Shown: positions 32,302 to 44,396 of the stretch, piece by piece | How positions within the stretch are numbered: the stretch's first letter is position 1 | Layout: each line of letters begins with the position of its first letter | Assembly (NCBI GenBank): GCA_050084985.1 | Contig: JBITNC010000001.1 | Coordinates: 110,608,001 to 110,672,000 of the forward strand | Source of the DNA: Nageia nagi | Lineage: Eukaryota; Pinophyta | Direction of reading: 5' to 3' | Length of the DNA: 64,000 nt | Made by a program: the position numbers and the translations under genes | The notes under the pieces: generated by a model | What the model was told of the DNA's origin: nothing | Seen by the model: only the letters and a program-made list of their open reading frames with translations | The model's database searches: none

Positions 32302-33250
32302 CATATACATAACTGACAATTCTCTTATGGAACTAGAATTTGAAAAATGGATAATCATGAAAGATCTAAAACATTCTGATAGCTTTCTAAATTTTGATTT
32401 ATTTGATAAATTATGCATTTTCATTTGTGGTGTCAAGATAATAATGAAACTTTATAATATCATATAACATCATAAAGTAATTGGTGATCCTCAAAAAGTT
32501 TCAATGAATAAGTTATTATTTGAAAATACTATAATTGATATAAGAGGAACTTGCATAAATTTGCTAAAACTTTAGTAAAAAAATTTAGAGATCAATTTTT
32601 GAGAGATAAGTTTCTTGAATCCATGGTTTTTGTTCACCTATTTTTTTGGTGGTTACCTATAGGTAGTGAGGAAAATAATCTCAAGTCTTAGTGCCAAAAT
32701 CGTATGTAAATACTAGCACAACATTCTGGTAAGCCAAAAAAGGTAAAAGACATCAATGTTGAAGGTATTATGAATAATACTTGTCTTAAAGATCAATTTT
32801 CTATATTTGGATATATAATGAAGGAATAGGTTAATAAAATATCTAATTATGAATAATATGGTGTTAAAGCAAGGCTCTAGGAGATACTTGATGTAAGTAT
32901 AATCTTGCATGATACAATGAGTGAGTATTTTGTAGTAGCCAAGTTGTATAAAATAATGATTATTAAATCTATTGAGGATGAAAGGGTATTTAGTGTACTA
33001 AATTATTTAAATTATATGATACATATTAGGTTGGATAAAATTTTGGAAACCTATATCATATTATATGTTTCACTATATAACATGAAATATTTTCCTTATG
33101 ATTGGGTTTTAGTTATATGGAATAGTGTAAGCAAGAGAGGTTTGAATGATGTTGGTGATAGTACAGAGAATCAAGCATAGGTTTAAAGAAATGATGGTGG
33201 TGAACCTTATTTTACCCAAGATTTACAAGATTCTTAGGTACTAAACCTTG
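32302..33250 (+). pseudogene. hAT-like transposase C-terminal remnant
   Basis: One open part (32905-33180) reads IIKSIEDERVFSVLNYLNYM, followed shortly by RLDKILETYIILYVS and FPYDWVLVIWNS. This is the pattern of the hAT dimerisation region in plant transposases and their domesticated relatives (S-x-E-D-E-R-x-F-S, R-x-L, FPYD). Upstream, broken pieces (KFRDQFLRDKFLESM near 32580-32625) may belong to the same protein. No terminal inverted repeats or target duplication were found. This is host or older transposon sequence flanking B and D. Confidence 0.55.
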
Positions 33251-34079
33251 ATATTTAAGCATTTTTATGGTATAATAATTACCAATTATAGTAAAATAAA
33301 TTTGGGTTAATTAAAGATGAAAGTTTATAGTCTATGCTTTTTTTGTTTCATAATCCTCAATTACAAAAATTGTATTACTTAAATTTAGAATCCTTAATTT
33401 AATCCAAAAAAAAAGTTAAAGTTATATGTATACATATATCTCTAATTTTTGTGAATATCAATGGTGTCACTTGAATATGCATATTTATGATTTTTGTAAA
33501 GATCAACAATGTAATCTAAGAAATAGTACCAAATTGTCAACTTTACCAAATGCAACTTATTCAGTAAAATCATAAAGTAACATTATAAAATTACAATACA
33601 CAATCACCTATTTATATCATTTGTAATCTAAGTATTTTATATATGTTTGATTAATAAACTCAAGGAATTCAAAGTTGCTCCAATGGAATATATTCTTATT
33701 ACTTAGAAGATTAAATTCCTACCAAGTATATAAATCAAAGGAAGAAAAGAAAAACTTGTAATATATCCACATAATATTTTATTTTGATCATTATTGAGTT
33801 ACTCTGACAACTACTCCCATAAAATGAACTTATTTAGCAAACTACAATTTACATTACACAATCACCTAATTATATCATTTGCCTTTTGTAATCTAAGCAT
33901 TTTATGTAATTTCACATAATATAATACCATTATGAAATTCAAAAAATATAATAACATTATCAAATTTACATAATACTATACATAATACACAAAAATAATA
34001 ATTATACACTAAAAAATATAATTTTTTAATATCAATTTTCAAAAATCAAGATCCTTAGATACAATATTAGAATCATTTT
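33251..34079. other. A+T-rich spacer with a diverged direct repeat
   Basis: The segment ATTACAATACACAATCACCTATTTATATCATTTGTAATCTAAG (33590-33632) recurs at 33851-33898 with a small insertion (TTTGCCTTTTGTAATC). No coding is supported. Confidence 0.5.
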
Positions 34080-35430
34080 TTTTAGTAATAAGAATTTCAC
34101 TAATAATAATAAAAATATCAGTAAGATGCTGCGAAATAGGAGACCCTAAAACAATCCTAGGAGCATCAATATGAACAATAGTAACATTTGAAACAATAAG
34201 AGCATTTGAAAGCTATTCCATATCTAATTTATTTGGCTGTAATGCACCATATTTTGTAAACTCCTATGAACTATCTTTTACCTTTCATTATAAATCAAAG
34301 AATACTAGTTCCCCTTGTGATGGTTGGAAGCTTGAGCTTGATGTCCTCTCCTTTTTTACCTGCTCTTTAATAATCTCTTCAACATTCATCCTATGTGCAC
34401 ATATAATTTGTGTTCTTCTCCAATTCTTTTTCTCCCAATAACCTACTAATTACTTAAGAATTCAAACTCTCATACTTTCCCTACATAATAAAATTAAATA
34501 AGTTTTAAAAAGATTGTATTTTAAAAGCTATAAATTTCAAAACATAAGTGAAACTATGAAAAGTAATATATTGTTATTTCTCTTAGTTCATTTTTTGGAA
34601 ACTTCAACTACCACCTCACACTGTCTCCATTTGTAGTAGTATGTTTGGGCCTTTGAATTCAAATGCTCAAGATGATTTAACATAATCTTCAAGACTATGT
34701 TTGTATATAGAAAGTGGGCTCTCACTTCACCCAACTATGTAACTTGTAATATTTTTTCTATCTTTTATGGTTATTCCTCTAACATTTTGAAGAGATCTTC
34801 AAGATATACACTTTGTTTTGAGCAAGTGATAATCTCTTTGATCATCACCTTTACATAATACTCCCAATCATTAAACTCATGTACATGCTTCATGAAGATT
34901 TTTAAATCAACTTTTTTTTTTTTTTTGTATCCAATTTCTTGATTAGAAAATCTAATCTTTTGAGTGTTACATATGTGCCAAGATCTTGCCTTCTTGAGTG
35001 AAAGTGATGGGATTTTCTTGCACCTTAGGAAAAAATTAAGTAGGATTGAATTATTGTTGTGAATTCCCCTTATCATCCAAATTGTTTCTCAAATCCTCAA
35101 TATCCATACTCTTTGATAGGCCAATAGGAGTATTTTTCAAAGTCACACTAGTAGACAACTAGGGAAAAGCTTCCCATGACTTATCAACACAAACCATAGT
35201 TAGATGACTTATTATAAAGGACTCTGGGTAGGCACTATAAAGAGGAGGTTATTATGGAAAGGATGATACTAAGAAGGTTGTTGTGGTATTTGTTATTACT
35301 AAGGAGGATGTTGACTAAGTTGCATTTGTTGTTGCCAAGGAGGTTGTTAACCAAGTTGCATTTGTTATTATTGAGGAGGTTGTTGACCAAGTTTCATTTG
35401 TTTTTGCTATGGAGATTGATGCGAAGGTGT
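34080..35430 (-). pseudogene. Unidentified minus-strand coding relic with Q/P-rich repeats
   Basis: Reading the minus strand, three 36-bp units (starting near 35301, 35337 and 35373 on the plus strand) encode a repeat like QQPPWQQQMQLG. A serine/threonine-containing segment with VDKSWEAFP, NTPIGLSKSMDIEDL (about 35190-35090) follows. An open stretch at 35076-34771 includes KIFMKHVHEFNDWEYYVK. Later pieces (KEQVKKERTSSSS, about 34370-34330) look coding. I recognise no family. It could be a decayed host gene or an older transposon gag. Confidence 0.4.
35301..35408 (-). repeat. 36-bp tandem repeat (about three units)
   Basis: AAGGAGGTTGTTGACCAAGT-type units recur with 36-bp spacing, a multiple of three. 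The minus strand is Gln/Pro-rich and the plus strand a Leu-rich shadow. Confidence 0.8.
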
Positions 35431-35547
35431 TTTTAAAAATCAAATAATTTACTTCCATCATCCTAGAGATAACATGTTGGTAGTTGAAAAAAGCACATAA
35501 TAATATTTGTACTATTTTATATCAATAAATAATAAAGGATTAACTCC

Positions 35548-36360
35548 TGTTGATATGTATTTTGATACACCTAGTATTTTAGCCTAAATAAACTAAATAC
35601 ACATAAATATTTAAGTATGTAATATCTAAATTAATTATCTCTAATAAAAAAACATGAATAATGGGAAAATATAAGTATAGTAGTGTAGTAATGAATTATG
35701 AAATTGCATTGATGTTAAGATGTAAAATGAATGCATGCACTAAAAATAAAATAATCAAGTGAAGGATAAATTCTTGTATGTTCTTACCTATGTCATTGTT
35801 GAGAATATGCAAGATGAACTTCTCAAAGAGAGGTGGCCTTGCTTTATAAATCCCATGACCAAATGTAGAAAGAATACTTGCATGGGTGCTAGGATCCAAA
35901 ATCTCAATGTAGGTACACTTGAATGTAAGTGCTAGTATTCTAATAGAATGAGGTCCTTTGACAAGTATAAATGATAATGAATATGATGATAAGTTGAACC
36001 AAGAATATTATCATAAATATGGATGATATATATTTTCTCAAGTGATAATAAGATTCTAATCTCAATAAGCATTGTTTAGAAACACCAAAGTGTAGGGTAT
36101 TGACTATTGAGATGTAATCTTGACACACTTTCCCTAATTAGAGATAATTACTTTTATATCAGGTGTGATATCACCATTGTATCCCTTGTATGTAGGTTTA
36201 AGTCATCCCAATGTACCTAACATAAAACTAAGAACACAACCTAACAAATATGTGATAATAAGGTAAACTATGGCTAAAATATGATAAAATGTGATTAAAC
36301 ATGTATGTAAAGCTACACTTAAGTGGGATCATGTTAAGGGGATCACTTTTAGGTTTCACA
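35548..36360 (-). repeat. Element D 3' LTR (~813 bp)
   Basis: On the plus strand it runs from TGTTGATATG to GGTTTCACA; on the minus strand it starts TGTGAAACCTAAAAGTGATCC. About the first 135 plus-strand bases match 53119-53254. The flank on the left is ACTCC. Confidence 0.8.
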
Positions 36361-36374
36361 AGATGCCCTCCTTT
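36361..36374 (-). other. Element D polypurine tract
   Basis: The minus strand reads AAAGGAGGGCATCT just before the LTR start TGTGAAACC. Confidence 0.65.
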
Positions 36375-36839
36375 ATAAGTATAATGAAATTGAATCTTTA
36401 AATGACATTATGCTTGAAATGGAAGTAAAGGTAAAGAGAAGAAAAATTTGATACTTCCAATGTTTAGCTATAGAAATTTTTTAATCATTCAAGATTGATG
36501 ATGTATATTACCCTTTATTTTCATTGATTGTGATATGTAATGGTTTGCATGAAGTATAATCAACCAAGAGAAAAGAATAAAACATAAAAATGAGAAGGCT
36601 AGACACCACCTTCCAAGCATATATGTGATTTTTAACTCATAAAAGATATAGTAGTGGTAATAAGACTAAACATCATGATATTTCATTACAAATGATATAG
36701 AAATAATGTAGCAAGGATAAAATTAATATAATATGCATATATCATCTTAATAAAACAACATAAAAATACTCAATATTTCATTATTAGATACATACATACA
36801 AGACCATGATAAAGGCCTTATTCTTATATGGAATATATA

Positions 36840-37270
36840 CAATCAGAATCATATATGTTAACATTATCATGAGGTACATGCCTCATTCTTATATGAAACA
36901 TATAAATCATAAATAACTAGCATGGTGATGGTTAGTTTAGAACCAACCAACAAAGATGAATCAAATATGGAGTTTAGTTGAAACCCATCCAACAAAGGTG
37001 ACTCCAAGAGATATGTTATTCATCATCATGAGGTACATGCCTCATTCTTAGATGTTATTTAAATATGATGGATAATTAATACCCAACCAACAAAGGTGCC
37101 TTAATGATGATTTGTTTGTTTCCAAACCATGCATGATTATAGTACGAATGATAATATGGCCATTATAATGATGATTAGTTTAGTCATAATCACCAAGGTA
37201 ACCCAATAAAATGGTTAGTTTAGTCCTAACCAAATGATAATAAATAGTGATGGTTATTTAATATCCATCT
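36840..37270 (-). repeat. Element D 3' region: interspersed hairpin-like repeats
   Basis: Two copies of CATGAGGTACATGCCTCATTCTTA (about 36871 and 37027) and about six variants of GGTTAGTTTAGAACCAACCAACAAAGGTG (near 36928, 36970, 37070, 37165, 37210, 37245) are visible. The second motif can fold GGTT...AACC. The rest of 36375-37900 is A+T-rich with no coding that I can support. Confidence 0.65.
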
Positions 37271-37899
37271 AATAAGGATATAATGTATCAATAAAATGAA
37301 TAAAAATGATATGAGTGAATTACAATCATGTATATGAAGGTAAGATAGTAGAAAATAATACCTATACTTACCTTTAACAAATTGTTTAATTTGATGCAAG
37401 AATGCTAACATGAGTGTCGATGTTAGAGTGAGTATGCAAGCTAGAACAAGTGCTAAGCCTTGTAGTGATTATGGAATTACCATTATTCTATGATTTAGAT
37501 GTAGTTATACTAATGGATATTATTTATGTGTTATGTTTGAGAAATAAATTTGAATTACCTAAGGTATTTTCTATACAATTGACTAAACCCATATCATTGA
37601 TTTGTAAATAAAAATTGATTGATCCTAATTTGATGCTACCACATGTCCTATCTAACCTAAATGTGACCTTTGATTCTAGTGATTTGCACTTTTTTCTTAA
37701 ATATGCTAGGAATTTCAATGCAAGCATTAGGATAAATGAGAAAAATTTATTTAGAAAACTAGCATAGATGTTGGATTAACATAATGATAATAGAGCTAGG
37801 ATCCTGATACATAACCTCTAAATGATGATTGATTGAATGAATACTTCTAGAACCTATTGAAAAAGCTTCCGTTATGCATAAAAGGGCTTTAGGTTCTTT

Positions 37900-39041
37900 T
37901 TATTAGTTGATAATTTTTCCACTTTTCCATCAACTATTGCTAATATGTATGCATAATTTCAATATTTCATTTTGATAAGGTAATGACCTATCTAATTTAT
38001 TTCAAACTTGCCTTTCTCATATTTTTTAGCCTGTGATTTATGATGATTCTCTTTGAGGACTAGGTCACTCACTTGGAAATATCTTGGTATAATCTTCTTT
38101 CCATATGCTTTCTTGTCTCTTCTCTAATAAGCTTTGAGATGTTCTAAGGCATGGATTCACTTTTCATTTAATCCTTCTAGATACCTCAATCTTTCTTTTT
38201 GTTATTATTTTTAATTAATGATTCATTCTAAAGACACCCTTAATGATGGTATTTCTACTTCTAATGGTAATACTACCTCATGTCCATAGACTTATAGAAA
38301 TGTTTTACAACTTGTAGCTAATTTGATGTTTATTCTCTATGCCCATAATGCATATAGAAGTGGTGAATGGCAATATCTATGAATTTGCTTAATCATTTTG
38401 TATAAAACATTAACAATGATTTTGTTGGTTGCTTATTCTTGTTCATTTCCTTATGGATAATAAGTTGATGAAAATATTTTATTTATTTTAAGGATTTTTC
38501 AAAATACCCTTATCTATTTTATTTTGAAATTCTTTCCATTATCTATGATTACATGAGATGGAGCATAAAATCTTGCTATAATGTTTTCAATCATGAATTT
38601 CACAATTTGGAGGCCTTAAGAGGATCTTAATGGTACAAATTTTTCCCATTTTGTAAAGTATTATATGGTAACTAAGATGAATTTATATCCCTCACTATAT
38701 TTGGGGTTGATAACTCTAATTAAATCCAAAGCCCAAATAGCAAAATACCAAGGAGATATCATTATGGCTAATTCACCTAAAGGAACCTATTTGAAGTTAG
38801 CATGCCTTTGACACTTTTTAACATTTTTGAACATATAAAATACAATCCTTTTCCATAGATGGTAAATAATATCCTAGTCTTAAAAGCTTATAAAATATAG
38901 ATTTGCCATTGAAATGCCCTCCATTTATGCTATCACACACTTATTCCATAGCTTTATTTACTTCAAGTTCATTTAAACACCTAAGAAAAGTACCATCAAA
39001 TTATATTTTATAAATGATATCATCAATAATGACACACCTTA
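37900..39041 (-). pseudogene. Element D integrase
   Basis: On the minus strand from 39041: GGHFNGKSIFYKLL then YYLPSMEKDC (zinc-binding part, about 38925-38840), AIWALDLI with the first Asp (about 38735), VIIDNGKNF with the second Asp (about 38545), EQE-stop-ATNK with the Glu (about 38440) and VLPLEVEIPSLRV-like C-terminal sequence (about 38260). It is broken by many stops. The frame upstream continues at 47705, across C. Confidence 0.85.
39037..39041. other. Target-site duplication of element C, left copy (CCTTA)
   Basis: CCTTA precedes the LTR start TGTAGACC and is repeated at 47700-47704 after the right LTR. Confidence 0.9.
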
Positions 39042-39774
39042 TGTAGACCTCAAATTGTACAAATATGAATAAACATAATTAAATAAATAGTATACAATAT
39101 ACAATTGAATATACAATATACACTATATCATATTACAATATATACTCATGAAATGTATGAACTTGAAATGGAGTGCATGTACAATCCTCAAAAGAAGATA
39201 TCAAGGAATCTTTAGAGGACTAGTATTAGATTCAACATGATCTCATAATAGATCTTTTAAAGAGTGTAATAATGAGCTAACCACCAAAATTTGGAATTCC
39301 TAATCTAGAAGTTGCACTCCATTGATGGTGTAGGAGCAGAATGTCATTGACTGCATTGAACAAGGTGAACTGTGTCATGCATAAGAGATAGAAAGTTTAG
39401 AACTCAAAGTATAACAAAAATTTATGATAGATGACATCTAGAGATATTGTTATAGTTAACAACCACCTATCAAAGTCATTTATCATATCAAAAGAGTTCC
39501 AATCTTTATGGAAATAAACATATTCCACCCATATGTATAGCCTAAAAAGGACATAGAGAGGAATGATGCCAACTCCCAGCAATAATAATAATCTTTGTTT
39601 TATTCAAGATAACTTAAAATAAGACCCATGATATATGATATAGCATTTAATATAACACATGGTATTACATTATAATGTCCTTTTATATTGACATATGTAA
39701 TATTACATTAAATCATTTAAGAAGTCTAAATATGATTTATTAAATAAATAATAAATCATTTTTAGGCATTTACT
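39042..39774 (-). repeat. Element C 3' LTR (733 bp)
   Basis: It runs from TGTAGACCTC to GGCATTTACT on the plus strand, and the final A expected from the other LTR has mutated to T. The polypurine tract lies immediately to the right, which fixes minus orientation. Confidence 0.92.
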
Positions 39775-39788
39775 TTTTTACCCTCTTT
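39775..39788 (-). other. Element C polypurine tract
   Basis: The minus strand reads AAAGAGGGTAAAAA directly before the LTR start. Confidence 0.7.
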
Positions 39789-41390
39789 GGATATGAAATG
39801 AAAAGCATTAAAATTGCATAATCCAAAGAAGTCTATTGAAGAGAAGAAAATTTTCAACTGTAAAGTGGACTTCCCTTTTTTGATCAATATGCTAAGTATG
39901 ATATATTATTTGCTCCCTTTGGTATTTGTTTCCCCTTGCTCATGTTGCTTTGGGTAATAAAGCTAAAACTTAAAGTCCCTATATGAGGAGAGAGTTTCTT
40001 CTCTTGTAAAATTATTGAAGAACAAACTAATATAATACCCACATAGATCACATCCCATCAAAGAATAATTAATTGAAAAAGCAAGGACGAAATTAATATG
40101 ATATCCATAGTGTCACTATGGTTGATGTGACTAATAGTTCTATAAACCATGATGTATATATTACTTCAATTATAACTCATAGTATATGAAGAACAAGTAC
40201 ATGATGTTCTCTATAATGCCCCAGGATTATAATATCCATGATTATCAAGCTCATGAGAACTTTTAATGACCCAAGCTTTGAATAGCCTATGAAAAATGAG
40301 AGATGTTGCTCATGGAATGACTATGGTCTTGAAAATAATTGTTAATAGAATAATGAACAATAGCATTCAATTTTTATAAATGTACCCAATATTCAAATAT
40401 TCATTGAACTTTCATTTCAACATTTTAAATCACACAAATTTTCAAAGTAAACCCACACTCATAGTGATGTGATATGCCTGAAATTTTGCAATCATTTCTT
40501 CTACAATTTTGCTCATCAATTGTAGAACATTACATATTTATGATAAATGGCATTTTCAAGTAGATATTTAGAGAAATTATAACATGTCCCAATTGTAAAG
40601 GATTTGTAATGAACAAATGCCACTAGAGACATGGACATTGTCATATCATATGTAGGAATTCAAATAATATTCAATTGACACATAGAAATAACATTATACA
40701 ATATATCAGAAATGAGATGACATAAATAAATAGTATAAAGATTTTAATATAAGTCATGAATTAGCAATAGTTGACCAAATATTCAATTTATCTATGGAAC
40801 AATCATAAGAATGAAAGATCCATCTCTTTGAGCTATTAACAATATGCAAGTATGATCACTATTTGAAAGTACATATAATTTTACCTTTCACATATTACTA
40901 ACAATGTGTTAGTGAATGAAATCATTTTCAAGAAAAAGAGCATATTTTATTAGTATTGAAATATGAATTTTCAAGTATTGTACCATTCAAAAACCATGCA
41001 TATATTCAAATATGAAAAATTTGCTCACATATTTAATTAAATTAGATTTTCATAACTAAAATTTGACTTTTGCAATCATACAACACTCATGATTTGCATT
41101 TATTACAATCTATGTGAGTAGAAATTGAAACTTAACATCAATAATTTTTTCTAATTTCACTTAAAACACACCATTAATGATGTCCATTAATACTAATAAA
41201 ATTTAGAAATGGAATGCAATCAATTTTTCTCTTTGAAATGAAATGTAAATTATGCAAATTATCATTCTTACCATTCATGATTATCAGGTGGTAAATTGGT
41301 CACCAATTTGAAGAATTGCACATTGCTAGTGGCATGGGATCAACAAAATTGACCTTCGAAAAAGAAATGATAACCCTATGAAATATTTTA
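39789..41390. other. Element C 3' untranslated region
   Basis: The stretch is A+T-rich with no ORF longer than shadows and no repeat beyond simple A/T runs. It lies between the 3' LTR and the antisense gene, so it holds that gene's upstream region. Confidence 0.5.
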
Positions 41391-41391
41391 T

Positions 41392-41398
41392 TATAAAA
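41392..41398 (+). promoter_or_regulatory. Candidate TATA box (TATAAAA) for C's antisense gene
   Basis: TTATAAAAGG lies about 270 bp upstream of the candidate ATG at 41667, which itself has a strong start context (CCACCATGG). Confidence 0.4.
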
Positions 41399-41666
41399 GG
41401 AACACATGAAATAACAAGTAAAAGTTGAGATAAAGAATCCATAAACATTCCCTATGTGGAGCCAAGGTTAGAAGGAAAAAGTGGAATAAAATAATGAGAC
41501 ATTTGACTTTTTGGTTATTTTGCTATAATTCTCCTATTGGAACTTTTACGTTGGTAATTTTTATCTCCTTCTATGCAACTCTATTTGAAAAACCTACCCC
41601 TATTTCTATCATTAATCCATAGCAAAGGTTCTTGCTAGTCATTCATTTTGATTTCCTTAGTCCACC

Positions 41667-43689
41667 ATGGTAGATCAAGGTTGGCATGGAGTTGGATGAC
41701 CCTTGACTAGCCATTATGGGCATGTGGTGGAGTACATTAATAGTATTCCCTTAGATCATATTGTAAGTAATTGGTTTCCCTCCAATTTTGCATCATTTTA
41801 CTTCAACTTGCACATTATGCATTCCTTGCATGTTAGTGTAATTTTCTTGGCCTTTAAGTTTAGGTTCTAGTTTAATATTCTTGCTTAATACCCTACAAGA
41901 CCATAAGGTTTTGATCAAGGAAGGATCAATATCCATGATACTATTGGATAAGGTAATGATATGGAAGTGAACCAACCATTAGGATGACATCCTCACATAG
42001 TTTGAAATACCATACTTGGTGAAACTTAGGCACATCCAATAGGATTTTCCCTTATTGACCACTTTGGCTAAGAGATGGGGTCTAGATAACAACATATTTC
42101 ACCTACCCCTAGGTGAAATGAGTATCACACTATTGGAGATATATATGATTTGGGGTATACCCATCCAAGGTTGGCTTGTCCGTCAAGCCAAGGTGGTGGA
42201 AAATGCAATGAGAGAGTAGCTTGATCTATGGTTAAAAGGAGAGAAGGACCATGATTAGGAGCTTCAAGCTGCCCAATTAGCAAAGGTTTTCCAATTTTCA
42301 CCACCAAGATGATACTTAAGGCTTTACATTCCCTCCATTATTGTGACATACCTATGCCCAATCAAGAGCAACTCCTCATTTTCTCTTGGCCTAGTTTGGT
42401 TGGTGCAAGAGATATGTGCAAGAGGGACACAATTTGCATGGGTGCTACTAGTGCTAGACTAATTATATAGGTTCTTATTTACTTTCATGAGTTTTGATAA
42501 GTTCAACATCATGATATCACATGTACTCCTATGAAAAGATAGCATTCATTTGACCAATGAGGATGTAGAGAGCCAAAGATGACCCATGGGATACAACACT
42601 CACATGATGGGTTTTGAGGGTGCATGGATATTAGTATCCACACACTTTAGAGGTGAGGACATGAAAAATATATGGACTCCAAGACAAGGACTTGGTTTGG
42701 ATATCATATGCATATTACATGTTGGATGAGGATGCCCACTAGCTTTCTTGGGTAAGGCATGACTACTTTCTCTAGACTCAAAGGAAGCTAGTAGATTCGT
42801 ACCTCCCTGAAAGGGTGCTTAGGTAATCTTGGATCTAATAGGGGATCCCTCTTGTTCCCACATACTACATGTGATACATGATACAATGGCATGCACTAGT
42901 AGGATCAAAGATTATTCTAATGTGGAGGCTAAACTAGGAGGAATCCAAGGTTCATGATGTAGTAGTGGATGTCTCTATGGAACCTAGGACTATGAGAGGG
43001 TACATGACATGGTAGAAAACCATAATTATATCCATATTAAGATTATAAGAGAATGAGGAGGATGAGGAGAAAATAACATTGAAGGGATCCTCAAAGGAGG
43101 ATCCCTACTAGGTTAATAACCCCATGCATGACATACCTATGCAAGGAGGATTGAAAACCCTGATATTAGTAGGATTAGAGGAGGTCGTACCACTAGTGGC
43201 TTTAGGTAACAATTTAATAATCATATACCCACTTATGTAAGTTTTTATATGATCAAGAAACTAACAGTACAACTATTTCTTACATGAGAGAAAGAAACAT
43301 GAGTGACAACCTTAGAGGCTAAGATCAAGAGGCTTAAGCCTTTTGAGAGAGAGGTAGCTACACTACAAGCTAATATGGTAGCCATAGATGCTCAAATAGC
43401 CACTCTAGAGCAATTCCTAAAGTTGTTTTAGGAGTGAGTGGATATGCCTCCACCTAATGAGCAATGGGCATTTATCTAGACTCTTATGAACTTGATAGAG
43501 AGGAAGGATAATGATATAGAGATTTTTAGGGAAAATTATTAGAGGGAAAAAGTACTTTTGACCACCTAGGGGATGAACACTAGTGATGTGCTAGGTGAGG
43601 TTTCACTTTTAAGAGCTAGCAATGGTAGCAGGAGTACTAGACCTAGGACCAATGAGACCAAGAGTAGTAGTAGTAGTGCACACCACTAG
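41667..43689 (+). pseudogene. Antisense PMD gene of element C
   Basis: The PMD core is clear at about 42030-42165: HIQ-stop-DFPLLTTLAKRW, then FHLPLGEMSITLLEIY and GIPIQGW, matching A's RIHWDYPLLATLLDRW, FHFLIGEMTITLEDI and LPIHG. A possible first exon is 41667-41762 (ATG in CCACCATGG, 32 codons, one stop) ending at GTAAGT; a possible acceptor is CCCTACAAG at 41899. Downstream I see LVDSYLPERVLR (about 42788), an acidic stretch (about 43050) and a C-terminal coiled-coil-like part (EAKIKRLKPF, ANMVAIDAQIATLEQFL, from 43315). The last stop is 43687-43689. Stops and frameshifts are many. Function is unknown; PMD proteins are plant-specific and found in host genes and transposons. Confidence 0.8.
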
Positions 43690-43731
43690 TTTTGTACCAT
43701 GGGCATAGATCCACTCCATTTTGTATATTTT

Positions 43732-43758
43732 GATATATATATATATATATATATATAT
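43732..43758 (+). repeat. (AT)n microsatellite
   Basis: An uninterrupted AT run follows the end of the antisense PMD gene. Confidence 0.95.
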
Positions 43759-44396
43759 GGATCCTTTTCTTGGCATTAATTTGTGCAATCAATTTGATAC
43801 ATTTTATATATCAATGATTTATATTTGTAGTTGTATATTTTATAATTGATCATGTAAATTGCAAAGTACCAAGCTCAAGATTGTAAGTAATAAACCATTC
43901 ACCAATAGTAGGATACATAACAATAGCCCAATATATAAAATTAATGCAAGCATATAACAATCCTATTGCATATATTTAACATGATTTGATGCATGAAAAT
44001 TTAATAACATAAGAAGCAATCATAATGAAATCAAGGTTCTCTAGATAGCAAATTCAAAAAATAATGAACAAGTTTGAGTTTTTTTCTTTAATAATTACAA
44101 GATTAGAATTTAACCATTTGAAACCAATAGGCATGCAATGAGGATAAATGAAATACTATTATTTTTAACTCTATTCTAGGAAAGACACACCATTAGCAGA
44201 GTGAGAATAGGTGACATGCCATCAATGATGTGATATTTAATCATTATGATAGAAAATTTTAGAAAATAGTTTAACTACATTTTCCTAGGAGACCAATAAG
44301 ATAATAACAAAATGCATGCAATAAAAAACAATCCACAATTGCTGGACCAACAAATAATCTAGCTAGTGTACACTATGGTTTTGATTTTTTTATATT
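43759..44396. other. Spacer between the convergent gag and PMD genes in C
   Basis: A+T-rich sequence with no ORF or repeat that I can support. It should hold both 3' ends. Confidence 0.5.

Noticed and set aside
32302-33250. Intact hAT element
   Set aside because: Only the C-terminal domain is legible and no terminal inverted repeats or 8-bp duplicates were found.
35254-35436. Leu-rich plus-strand ORF
   Set aside because: The repeat reads as Gln/Pro-rich on the minus strand, where flanking sequence also looks coding; the plus frame is a shadow.
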